The notes beneath the pieces were generated by a model. It did no database searches. It was not told where the DNA came from and worked only from the letters and a program-made list of their open reading frames with translations. A program made the position numbers and the translations under genes. A stretch of 6,629 bases of DNA. Source: an uncultured Prevotellaceae bacterium (GTDB lineage Bacteria; Bacteroidota; Bacteroidia; Bacteroidales; Bacteroidaceae). Shown here in pieces: positions 1 to 5,274 of this stretch (position 1 is its first letter; each line of letters starts with the position of its first letter). The stretch covers positions 1 through 6,629 of the forward strand of contig CATXZX010000106.1 of the NCBI GenBank assembly GCA_958404085.1, written 5' to 3'.

Positions 1-1
1 C

Positions 2-130
2 AAGGGCGTATCCTTCGAGACTGCCATCATCGAGCGGTATCGCCGCCGGGAGAGCGGCGTAACCGAGACTACCCCGGCTTTAGCCGTGGAGAGTGTCAAG
101 ATTCAGACATTTCCTTTATTTTCGCAATAA
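2..130 (+). pseudogene. IS256/mutator-type transposase fragment, truncated at both ends
   Basis: Frame 2 from the left edge reads KGVSFETAIIERYRRRES. I recognise this as the stretch just before the catalytic region in one clade of IS256-family (mutator type) transposases, where it normally continues as SVEEALIEMYLAGVS. Here similarity stops after about codon 20 (near position 65); the reading frame then runs through unrelated residues to a TAA at 128-130. The catalytic DDE region is therefore absent and the remnant cannot encode a working enzyme. The upstream part lies outside the window. The fragment faces the minus-strand gene that ends at 96, so the insertion or deletion junction lies about 30 bp beyond that gene's stop codon. 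The family call is from memory of the motif over about 20 residues, so it is good but not certain. The exact junction cannot be fixed by eye. Confidence 0.72.
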
Positions 131-1919
131 GCTGTTGCGAATTGGTAGCGACAGAGTGTTTGCTCAAGTAGTGTACCGGAATATTATAGCTGCGAGCCGT
201 ATCGAGCGCTCGCCAGAACGCTTTGTGCGAGATAAAGGCGGGCTGGAACCAGACGGCCTTTGCGTTTCTGAACAAGCGAATATCGTGTGTCACACTTGTG
301 GATAAGAACCGTATGGTAGGGAAGCGTTCCTGCATTTCATTCCTCCATCCATCATATCCTCCTATACAAATAATTCCATCGGGAACGTTAAGGTATGGGT
401 ATACTGTCTTGTTATCCTTTTCCTCATTGACCGGCTCTGCTTCCGCTGTAGTCCCCCTGTTCATTTCATATACATATGTACGGAGCTCTGCCAGTTCCGC
501 ACGGTCGTTTATATAGGAGTCTATATTATCCTTCTGCCTCGCAATCTGTTTATCCGCCGCGTCCAAAGAATCGAGCAGCGCATCGCGCTGTTCTTCCAGC
601 CGGCTTATTGCTGACCGCGCTTGTGCCAACTGCCTTTCCAACTCTTCCTTTTCGGGAAGCTGATTTTCTGCTGTTTGTATTTCTTTGGCGGCTGCCCGGA
701 GTGACTTCTCTGCAGCTTGCTTTGCCAGGCTCAGTGCTTTATCTGTCGCTTTCCTCTGTTCATTAAAAGCCTTAGAAAGTCCCTGGAAAAGAAGAAGGAA
801 TGTGAGCGTTTCGCGCTGATTCATTTCACACGAAACATCGCTTGACGACAAATCGGAAAGGAGCATGGCGTCGCGGATGGTTTCCTTGCTGATTTCGCTT
901 TGCTCAAGGATGGAATGTATGCCAATGGGGAAATTGGTAGCAGCAGCGACAGAAGACAAAAAAACCATCAATTTGCTGGACAAAAGCGCGTTTTCTCCGA
1001 AGAGCTCGTTTACTGGTGTCAATGCTTGTTTCCGCTGTTTTTTTGCCTGCTCCATTGCCTGGCGCACATCTTTTGAGTACTGTCCTCCGATTTGAGATAT
1101 ATCAGTTTTAAGCACTTCATGACCAGGACCTTCAATCCATATGCTTAAGTACTTGCCAATACGGTACTGGAAGAACACGTCGGCATCAGTAAACCTGGGT
1201 GAAATGAGCTTTGATGTAAACACTATTATAAGCAAGAGTACGAACTTTTCAGAAGACATTACGTCAACCTCCGCACAAGCCTCTGCGAAATCCTGAAGAT
1301 TAAGTATGTCGCATGCCACTGCGAAGACCACGGGAACCGGGGCGCCGCTGATAGAGTACTTTTTACACAGTCCGCATATTGATGGAAAAGCAGCGCTGAT
1401 GATTTCAAGCGTCTTTGAAAATCCAGACAGAGCCTTCTCGGTATACTCTTGTGGCGACATGCGGCAAGCATCGTCAGCTGCACTCTCGATTGGGAATTCG
1501 CTCTTGATTTTTTCGAACTCAGCGCTTTCATGCCGATATATGGCCACGGCCTTAAGGATGTCTTCATCCTCGTCCGGCAGCCCGCGACTGTACCCTCTGT
1601 GTTCCGGAGGAGCATCCACGAGCTCCAGCGGCGCGGATAGTGCATCCCAAGTGCTTTTTATTCGGCGCCTTGCCTTATTATTGGCTCTTACACAATAGGC
1701 GAACACATAGTACTCCAGAGGGACGCTGCTGCTGAGCGCTTCCTTCATTTCTTTCCATTCAACCATGTGCTTTTTCGATTCAAGAGAGGTAGGGACACAG
1801 TTGTCGGAAAATGCAGACTTCCCGTCCATTCCGACAACGTCCTTAAATGCAGTAAAGGCATCAGGCGACATCACCGACGTATTTTTGTCTATATAAAGCT
1901 CGGGTCCATTTTTATTCAA
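96..1919 (-). CDS. Coiled-coil protein with C-terminal DUF2325-like domain
   Basis: 607-aa cytoplasmic-looking protein with no signal peptide. The start is TTG at 1919-1917, preceded by AAAGGAGGG (1935-1927) with 8 nt between AGGAGG and the TTG; the first in-frame ATG is codon 17 and has no comparable site. Residues 1-385 are unrecognised and mostly helical in appearance, with a hydrophobic patch at about 226-238 too short and isolated to call a membrane span. Residues about 386-487 are rich in Ala, Glu, Gln, Lys and Leu with heptad-like spacing, typical of a coiled coil. Residues about 514-600 resemble DUF2325 (PF10087): GGYDGWRNEM near the start, His545-Asp546, and SHKAFWRALDTA (564 onward), an alpha/beta pattern. 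The family has no settled biochemical role; standalone members are only about 100 aa, so this is an unusually long architecture. It overlaps the upstream regulator gene by 8 nt, indicating co-transcription and probably translational coupling. Function unknown; the domain call is by eye. Confidence 0.85.
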   Translation of the reverse strand: MNKNGPELYIDKNTSVMSPDAFTAFKDVVGMDGKSAFSDNCVPTSLESKKHMVEWKEMKEALSSSVPLEYYVFAYCVRANNKARRRIKSTWDALSAPLELVDAPPEHRGYSRGLPDEDEDILKAVAIYRHESAEFEKIKSEFPIESAADDACRMSPQEYTEKALSGFSKTLEIISAAFPSICGLCKKYSISGAPVPVVFAVACDILNLQDFAEACAEVDVMSSEKFVLLLIIVFTSKLISPRFTDADVFFQYRIGKYLSIWIEGPGHEVLKTDISQIGGQYSKDVRQAMEQAKKQRKQALTPVNELFGENALLSSKLMVFLSSVAAATNFPIGIHSILEQSEISKETIRDAMLLSDLSSSDVSCEMNQRETLTFLLLFQGLSKAFNEQRKATDKALSLAKQAAEKSLRAAAKEIQTAENQLPEKEELERQLAQARSAISRLEEQRDALLDSLDAADKQIARQKDNIDSYINDRAELAELRTYVYEMNRGTTAEAEPVNEEKDNKTVYPYLNVPDGIICIGGYDGWRNEMQERFPTIRFLSTSVTHDIRLFRNAKAVWFQPAFISHKAFWRALDTARSYNIPVHYLSKHSVATNSQQLIAKIKEMSES

Positions 1920-2328
1920 CTACTTTCCCTCCTTTGATTCGGGCGGGCCCTTTATACGAATATATAACATCTCCCGTATCATCATCAGTGAACTCAATTC
2001 GCACCTCGTATCCGAATATATCTGCAACGTGAAGCAGCACGCTTATTTTGGGATGGTTCAGGGCATTATCCAGAACATCACCAGGAATCTCACCCCGCCC
2101 TCCTTCTGCATAATAGAGTACAAATACGAATGTGCAATTCAATACTTGCATCATTCCAACAACTGTTTCCAGCTTTAGATTTCCACTGTCCGATAACATG
2201 CGATGCAGATATTGCCGCGTCAAGTTCATCATGCTGCTTAGTTTGGGAATGGAGATACCTCGCCTTAGCATGGCAAGCCTGATTCCGCGTTCAATAGCTG
2301 CCAAACAATCTGGATTTTCCCTACGCAA
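1912..2328 (-). CDS. XRE-like helix-turn-helix regulator
   Basis: Predicted 138-aa DNA-binding protein. Residues about 11-64 form an XRE/Cro-like helix-turn-helix (IRLAMLRRGISIPKLSSMMN, then LTRQYLHRMLSDSGNLKLET), a small helical domain that binds operator DNA as a dimer. The C-terminal half (about 65-138) is unrecognised and ends in a beta-rich, Gly/Lys-containing tail. The open frame extends up to an ATG at 2499, but that ATG lies inside a perfect TATAAT box (2503-2498), so a transcript from that promoter would not contain it. A TTG at 2328-2326 is preceded by AGGAGGGAGG with 6 nt to the TTG, and the protein from there looks like a normal XRE N-terminus. I therefore use 2328. The 57 upstream residues look non-protein-like. 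It is the first gene of an operon with the DUF2325 protein (8-nt overlap) and probably autoregulates it. Alternative: a 195-aa form from another promoter. Confidence 0.82.
   Translation of the reverse strand: MRRENPDCLAAIERGIRLAMLRRGISIPKLSSMMNLTRQYLHRMLSDSGNLKLETVVGMMQVLNCTFVFVLYYAEGGRGEIPGDVLDNALNHPKISVLLHVADIFGYEVRIEFTDDDTGDVIYSYKGPARIKGGKVVE
1920..1935 (-). promoter_or_regulatory. Ribosome binding site that fixes the TTG start of the DUF2325 gene
   Basis: On the minus strand AAAGGAGGG is followed 8 nt after AGGAGG by TTG (1919). It lies inside the last codons of the upstream regulator gene, whose stop TAA (1914-1912) sits 5 nt past the TTG start. This geometry fits coupled translation. 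Confidence 0.85.
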
Positions 2329-2343
2329 AGCGAATCCTCCCTC
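2329..2343 (-). promoter_or_regulatory. Ribosome binding site for the XRE regulator (TTG start)
   Basis: AGGAGGGAGG on the minus strand, with 6 nt between the last GGAGG and TTG 2328-2326. It is the strongest ribosome binding site in the 5' part of this open frame and is the reason for choosing the internal start. Confidence 0.75.
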
Positions 2344-2409
2344 CTGCGCAGTTATGATTTTTTTCGGGCCTGATATCTCTCTACGGCTATAGTCGGGGAA
2401 ACTTTGGCT

Positions 2410-2421
2410 CAACGGCCGTTG
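2410..2421. repeat. Perfect 12-bp palindrome in the regulator leader
   Basis: CAACGGCCGTTG is perfectly self-complementary and sits about 70 bp downstream of the predicted start of the XRE operon transcript. It could be an operator half-site pair or an RNA hairpin; it is short enough that chance is possible. Confidence 0.4.
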
Positions 2422-2497
2422 CGCTGTCTGCGGTTTGCGCAGTCTCCACGAGCATAATGTTAAGAGGCATTCTGCCCTGCTATCATTTATTAAGTTC

Positions 2498-2527
2498 ATT
2501 ATATACTCTGCATCTTTGATATGTCAA
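2498..2527 (-). promoter_or_regulatory. Consensus sigma-A promoter for the XRE-DUF2325 operon
   Basis: Minus strand: TTGACA at 2527-2522, 18-bp spacer, TATAAT at 2503-2498. Both hexamers match the vegetative sigma-70/sigma-A consensus exactly. Transcription would start near 2491, giving a 5' untranslated region of about 160 nt before the TTG start at 2328. The region between holds the 12-bp palindrome CAACGGCCGTTG (2421-2410) and alternative small hairpins around CTGCG/CGCAG and TGCGC/GCGCA, possible targets for autoregulation. Confidence 0.85.
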
Positions 2528-2554
2528 CCAAAACACGCGACATAATATAAATAG

Positions 2555-2566
2555 AATTATATAATT
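2555..2566. promoter_or_regulatory. AT-rich palindrome between divergent promoters, candidate operator
   Basis: AATTATATAATT is perfectly self-complementary and lies between the -35 boxes of the two divergent promoters (2522-2527 on the minus strand, 2580-2585 on the plus strand). That is a common place for an XRE regulator to act on both transcription units. AT-rich palindromes arise easily by chance, so this is only a candidate. Confidence 0.35.
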
Positions 2567-2579
2567 ACTCTGGAGACTG

Positions 2580-2608
2580 TTGAATTGCCGCAGTACATAC
2601 GGTATAAT
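2580..2608 (+). promoter_or_regulatory. Sigma-A promoter for the lipoprotein gene
   Basis: TTGAAT at 2580-2585, 17-bp spacer, TATAAT at 2603-2608. The predicted transcript starts near 2615 and has a leader of about 67 nt to the ATG at 2682. The leader starts with AACGT (2615-2619) and two ACGTT copies (2625-2629, 2634-2638) and includes the palindrome GGTGGCGCCACC (2654-2665). Confidence 0.8.
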
Positions 2609-2614
2609 ATCAGT

Positions 2615-2639
2615 AACGTCTCTTACGTTGAATACGTTG
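2615..2639 (+). repeat. AACGT/ACGTT inverted and direct repeats at transcript start
   Basis: AACGT (2615-2619) is inverted relative to ACGTT at 2625-2629, and TACGTTG is repeated directly at 2624-2630 and 2633-2639. The cluster begins 6 bp past the -10 box, a position where a bound repressor blocks initiation. A similar AACGT...ACGTT pair follows the promoter at 5217-5245. Confidence 0.4.
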
Positions 2640-2653
2640 CGGAGTGTTCTAAA

Positions 2654-2665
2654 GGTGGCGCCACC
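2654..2665 (+). repeat. Perfect 12-bp GC-rich palindrome upstream of the lipoprotein RBS
   Basis: GGTGGCGCCACC, self-complementary, ends 5 bp before the GGAGG ribosome binding site (2671-2675) of the lipoprotein gene. It may be a protein-binding site or a dimerising RNA element; no function is established. Confidence 0.4.
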
Positions 2666-2681
2666 AAATCGGAGGTTTTTC

Positions 2682-3365
2682 ATGAAACAATATCTTATCA
2701 AAACTACCCTGTTCCTCTCTGTTTCTCTTCTTGTTTTTGCTTCTGCCTGCAGGCAGGACGGAGGCGTTGTCCCAAACTCGTGGGCACACGGGCAAAGCAT
2801 ATACTCCAATGGAAAGGAGGACGACAGTGGGGGAGAGGCAGAAAAAATAACCTATGGCGATACCGTTACCTTTGACAACCTCGAATTCACATTTAACGAA
2901 AAGCTTTCGTGGACATATTGCCCTGCCCAGTACAGCGCGGCCGAGGGGGAAACAGTTATTTGTTTCCCCGTAACAGTGAGGAATGTCGGAGCATCACCGC
3001 GCAGCATTAACATGTTCCTTCTCAAATTCTATGCACCAGATGGAGCCGCTTCCGAGGATGTCAGTCCATATTTTACTGCAGATGATATTTTATACATGGG
3101 AGACATCCCTGCAGGAGGACAGATAGAGGGATATATGCATGTGCTGTACGCCGGGGACGGCGACTATGTCGCAGCAATAGAAAAGTGGGAGCTGCCTTTA
3201 AGAATCACATTAAATGTGAAAAAGCCCAAAGATATAGAGGCGAGAATGGAGGAACATGACACCGAACCTGCTCCTTCCGCATCCGATTCCGATGGCACAG
3301 TGGTAATAGTGGAAGATGCTTCGGGAGGTATGCTTACACCTGGCGAACTACCTGGCAATTCATAG
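2682..3365 (+). CDS. Secreted lipoprotein with DUF4352-like Ig-fold domain
   Basis: 227-aa predicted lipoprotein. The ATG at 2682 is preceded by GGAGG with 6 nt spacing; the open frame continues 34 codons further upstream but that part overlaps the promoter. Residues 1-22 are a signal peptide (Lys at 3 and 7, hydrophobic core LFLSVSLLVFA) ending in a lipobox-like ASA-Cys23, so Cys23 would be lipid-modified and the protein anchored outside the membrane. A short Gly/Ser/Asp-rich linker (24-52) leads to residues about 57-191, which match the pattern of DUF4352-like immunoglobulin-fold domains of Firmicute lipoproteins: YGDTVTFDNLEFTF, PVTVRNVG, SINMFLLKFYAPDG, and MGDIPAGGQIEG. The tail (192-227) is acidic and Ser/Pro-rich. 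The -3 residue is Ala rather than the usual Leu, a mild deviation. Ligand or partner unknown. It may be co-transcribed with the ASCH gene 181 bp downstream. Confidence 0.85.
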   Translation: MKQYLIKTTLFLSVSLLVFASACRQDGGVVPNSWAHGQSIYSNGKEDDSGGEAEKITYGDTVTFDNLEFTFNEKLSWTYCPAQYSAAEGETVICFPVTVRNVGASPRSINMFLLKFYAPDGAASEDVSPYFTADDILYMGDIPAGGQIEGYMHVLYAGDGDYVAAIEKWELPLRITLNVKKPKDIEARMEEHDTEPAPSASDSDGTVVIVEDASGGMLTPGELPGNS

Positions 3366-3372
3366 TCAAGAA

Positions 3373-3487
3373 CCCGCCACTTAAACTCCGAGAGGATAAG
3401 GGGCGGGGTCGCGCATACAAAACCCCGGGATAACATTGGGGACGGATACCTGACAGCCGAAAGGCTGGGCGGCTTATCATTAGCCGC
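3373..3487 (+). other. Hairpin-rich intergenic segment, possible structured RNA
   Basis: The gap between the lipoprotein and ASCH genes contains several perfect stems. CCCGCC/GGCGGG (3373-3378 with 3402-3407) competes with CGGGGT/ACCCCG (3404-3409 with 3422-3427). CCCC/GGGG (3423-3426 with 3438-3441) competes in turn. CAGCC-GAAA-GGCTG (3454-3467) has a GNRA tetraloop. GCGGCT/AGCCGC (3469-3474 with 3482-3487) has a 7-nt loop. GATAA (3429-3433) can pair with TTATC (3474-3478) to close a larger domain. No T-tract follows any stem, so it is not a classical terminator. I do not recognise a known riboswitch. It ends about 40 bp before the ASCH ribosome binding site, so it could be a cis-acting 5' leader. 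Confidence 0.45.
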
Positions 3488-3546
3488 ACAAAAAAGCAAA
3501 AGGACCTGACAAACAAATCAACGAAGAAAGGAGGAATTGCCTAATT

Positions 3547-4047
3547 ATGGATGTACTGTTAAGCGTCCGTCCAGAATGGTTGCAAAAAATCCTGGCAGGA
3601 CAGAAGACCGTAGAGCTTCGTCTGTCCAGACCGGACCTCATGCCGCCGTTCAAGGTTTTTCTTTACTGCTCCGGGAAGGGAACAAAGAATCCTCACAAAA
3701 CCCTTGAGATTCACAGCAGTGGCAAAATCTACAGGGCGAACGGTTTGGTGGCCGGAGAATTCACCTGTACAGCTATCGACCGCGTGGTGAGAGTCGGCAA
3801 CATGGAAAACAACATACCGCTCCAATATTGTGTTGAGGACCATCACGGCGGCTACACTGCAGCGGAGATTCTGTTTGACGATGCTTGCCTCACGACAGAA
3901 CAGGCCGAGAGCTATCTCTGTGGGAGAGACGGCTACGGTTGGCATATTTCTGATATAAAGACATACGACCTACCCAAAACTGTGGCAGCATTTGGAGTGC
4001 TTAAGGCGCCGCAAAGCTGGTGCTACACCTACAATTTTTTTGAGTGA
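3547..4047 (+). CDS. ASCH-domain protein
   Basis: 166-aa cytoplasmic protein. AAAGGAGG (3527-3534) precedes the ATG by 12 nt, a little long but the only good site. The N-terminus LSVRPEWLQKILAGQKTVEL (residues 5-24) is the typical opening of ASCH (PUA-like) domains: a beta strand, then an amphipathic helix with Lys/Gly and an E-x-R pair. GLVAGEF (66-72) fits the strand that lines the presumed binding cleft, and GYGWHI (129-134), LPKTVAAFG and KAPQSWCY (153-160) form the C-terminal part seen in homologues from Clostridia and their mobile elements. ASCH domains are thought to bind RNA or modified nucleosides, and some members are nucleases or amidohydrolases; the role of this one is unknown. 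No promoter is evident in the preceding 181 bp, so read-through from the lipoprotein promoter is likely. It converges on the DUF1016 gene, 54 bp away. Confidence 0.85.
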   Translation: MDVLLSVRPEWLQKILAGQKTVELRLSRPDLMPPFKVFLYCSGKGTKNPHKTLEIHSSGKIYRANGLVAGEFTCTAIDRVVRVGNMENNIPLQYCVEDHHGGYTAAEILFDDACLTTEQAESYLCGRDGYGWHISDIKTYDLPKTVAAFGVLKAPQSWCYTYNFFE

Positions 4048-4065
4048 GACGACCTTCAAGAAAGC

Positions 4066-4103
4066 GATATCCGTACCTACCTATAGGGGTGGGGGCGGAT
4101 GTC
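4066..4103. terminator. Strong hairpin between convergent genes, probable bidirectional terminator
   Basis: A 16-position stem pairs 4066-4081 with 4088-4103 (loop TATAGG, 4082-4087), with one A-G mismatch and a few G-T pairs. The core is ATCCG/CGGAT and TACC/GGTG-type pairing. It follows the ASCH stop codon by 18 bp and includes the stop codon of the minus-strand nuclease gene (4104-4102). No T-run follows directly on either strand (TTTT appears about 8 bp beyond on the plus strand), so it is an atypical intrinsic terminator. Confidence 0.55.
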
Positions 4104-5130
4104 ACCTATTTTCCGAATTGTGCCATTCATTCAAAACAGCTTCTACCTGTGCGATTAGCTGTTCCTTATTTGGAATATAAGAAACATAGCGCGAAGCAAA
4201 GATATTGTTTGACAGCCCACCGAGAGCATATTCAGCAGCTATACTGTCTTTATCTGTACAAAGGATAATACCGATTGGTGGATTATCATGTTCGTCATTC
4301 ACTTCTGCGGCGTAGTAGTTCAGATACATATTGAGCTGTCCGGCAGCTTCCGGCGTGAGTTTGGTTGTTTTTAATTCAATCAGCACATACGCCCGGAGAA
4401 TTTTGTTGTAGAAAACCACATCCACATAGTAGTGGGTATTGTTCAATGTGATGCGCTGTTGCGTTCCTACGAACATAAAACCGCGCCCTAATTCCAACAG
4501 GAATTTTTCTATTTGTGCGACCAGTGCTTTTTCAAGGTCACTTTCAAGCATGGGTTTATTTTCCGGCACACCCAGAAATTCAAATACATAGGGGTCTTTG
4601 ATAATATCTAAAGGAGTAGACATTTCAATTCCCTTTTCTGCGAGAGCAAGAACGGTTTCTTTATTCGTTTTTCCCTCTGACAGTAACAAACGTTCATAGA
4701 GAGAAGTGGAAATTTGCCGTTTTAATTCGCGTATCGACCAACCGGAGTTGATAGTTTCCTTTTCATAAAAGCTGCGTTTGTCCGGGTCTGAAATCGTCAA
4801 CAGCTCACAATAATGCGACCACGACAATTTTCCAGACACCGTCTGGAATTTTTGGTGGTGCATATAGAATAGACGCATATTGTACAGATTAGAAACAGAA
4901 AACCCTTTTCCAAATTCTTTTGTTAAGTCTTTTGAAAGCTGCTTCAAGGTCTGCTTCCCATAATCTGCCCGGTCTTTATTTTCCTGTTCATGCTCAACAA
5001 TAATCTTTCCTACATTCCAGTAGGTAGACAACAATTCAGTATTTACTTGTACCGCCACGCGCTGACGTGCATTTAATAGCAATTCTCTGATTTCATTCAT
5101 CATAGAATTAGTATGTGTCAAATCACTCAA
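4102..5130 (-). CDS. DUF1016/YhcG-type PDDEXK putative nuclease
   Basis: Predicted 342-aa protein matching the DUF1016 (YhcG) family in length and domain order. The N-terminal winged-helix-like domain (about 10-150) includes ARQRVAVQVNTELLSTYWNV, SNLYNMRLFY, LSWSHYCELL and GWSIRELKRQI, all family hallmarks. The C-terminal PDDEXK-like domain (about 170-335) includes a Glu in LESDLEKALV, Asp237 (YYVDVVFYN), and Glu252-Leu-Lys254 (LIELKTTKL), which form the D...ExK catalytic signature, so it looks catalytically intact. The substrate is presumed to be DNA; the biological role is unsettled, and members occur near restriction-modification and mobile genes. The frame is open up to a TTG at 5160, but that codon lies 2 nt after a -10 box. 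The TTG at 5130 has AAAGGGG (5145-5139) 8 nt upstream, so I chose 5130. It is monocistronic, convergent with the ASCH gene, and visibly more AT-rich than the genes to its left, suggesting separate acquisition. Confidence 0.9.
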   Translation of the reverse strand: MSDLTHTNSMMNEIRELLLNARQRVAVQVNTELLSTYWNVGKIIVEHEQENKDRADYGKQTLKQLSKDLTKEFGKGFSVSNLYNMRLFYMHHQKFQTVSGKLSWSHYCELLTISDPDKRSFYEKETINSGWSIRELKRQISTSLYERLLLSEGKTNKETVLALAEKGIEMSTPLDIIKDPYVFEFLGVPENKPMLESDLEKALVAQIEKFLLELGRGFMFVGTQQRITLNNTHYYVDVVFYNKILRAYVLIELKTTKLTPEAAGQLNMYLNYYAAEVNDEHDNPPIGIILCTDKDSIAAEYALGGLSNNIFASRYVSYIPNKEQLIAQVEAVLNEWHNSENR

Positions 5131-5145
5131 TTTTAACGCCCCTTT
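5131..5145 (-). promoter_or_regulatory. Ribosome binding site for the DUF1016 gene (TTG start)
   Basis: AAAGGGG at 5145-5139 on the minus strand, 8 nt before TTG 5130-5128. It decides between this start and the upstream TTG at 5160, which has no ribosome binding site and abuts the -10 box. Confidence 0.6.
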
Positions 5146-5162
5146 CAAGGTAGAGTACAATC

Positions 5163-5171
5163 AGTATAACA
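5163..5171 (-). promoter_or_regulatory. Extended -10 promoter for the DUF1016 gene
   Basis: Minus strand TG-T-TATACT (TG at 5171-5170, TATACT at 5168-5163). There is no good -35 hexamer at 17 bp, which is typical of extended -10 promoters. Transcription would start near 5156, about 26 nt before the chosen TTG start. Confidence 0.6.
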
Positions 5172-5216
5172 CATATTTACTCCCGCGTCGTTTCTCTTTT
5201 CTACCTTCTCTCCCTC

Positions 5217-5245
5217 TTGAATAGTGTTGTTGCAAATAGTATAAT
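5217..5245 (+). promoter_or_regulatory. Sigma-A promoter for a candidate small RNA
   Basis: TTGAAT at 5217-5222, 17-bp spacer, TATAAT at 5240-5245: the same two hexamers and spacing as the lipoprotein promoter. It diverges from the nuclease promoter (about 45 bp between the -35 and the opposite -10). Transcription would start near 5252. Confidence 0.75.
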
Positions 5246-5246
5246 A

Positions 5247-5274
5247 ATAACGTATTTAACATAAAAGACGTTAT
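5247..5274 (+). repeat. Inverted repeat ATAACGT...ACGTTAT after the -10 box, candidate operator
   Basis: ATAACGT (5247-5253) and ACGTTAT (5268-5274) are perfect 7-bp inverted repeats with a 14-nt spacer, beginning 2 bp after TATAAT. The position suits a repressor site; if transcription starts at or before 5247 it could also form a 5' hairpin. It shares the AACGT/ACGTT core with the repeats at 2615-2639. Confidence 0.45.

Noticed and set aside
1259..1645. Open frames of about 130 codons on both strands within the DUF2325 gene
   Set aside because: They are frame shadows of the 607-codon gene, without ribosome binding sites or recognisable protein features.
2580..2681. 34-codon upstream extension of the lipoprotein frame
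   Set aside because: It begins inside the -35 box, and the ATG at 2682 has both a ribosome binding site and a proper signal peptide directly after it.
3373..3487. Known riboswitch (SAM, cobalamin, c-di-GMP, guanidine) upstream of the ASCH gene
   Set aside because: The hallmark conserved motifs of these families as I know them are not present; only generic hairpins are visible.
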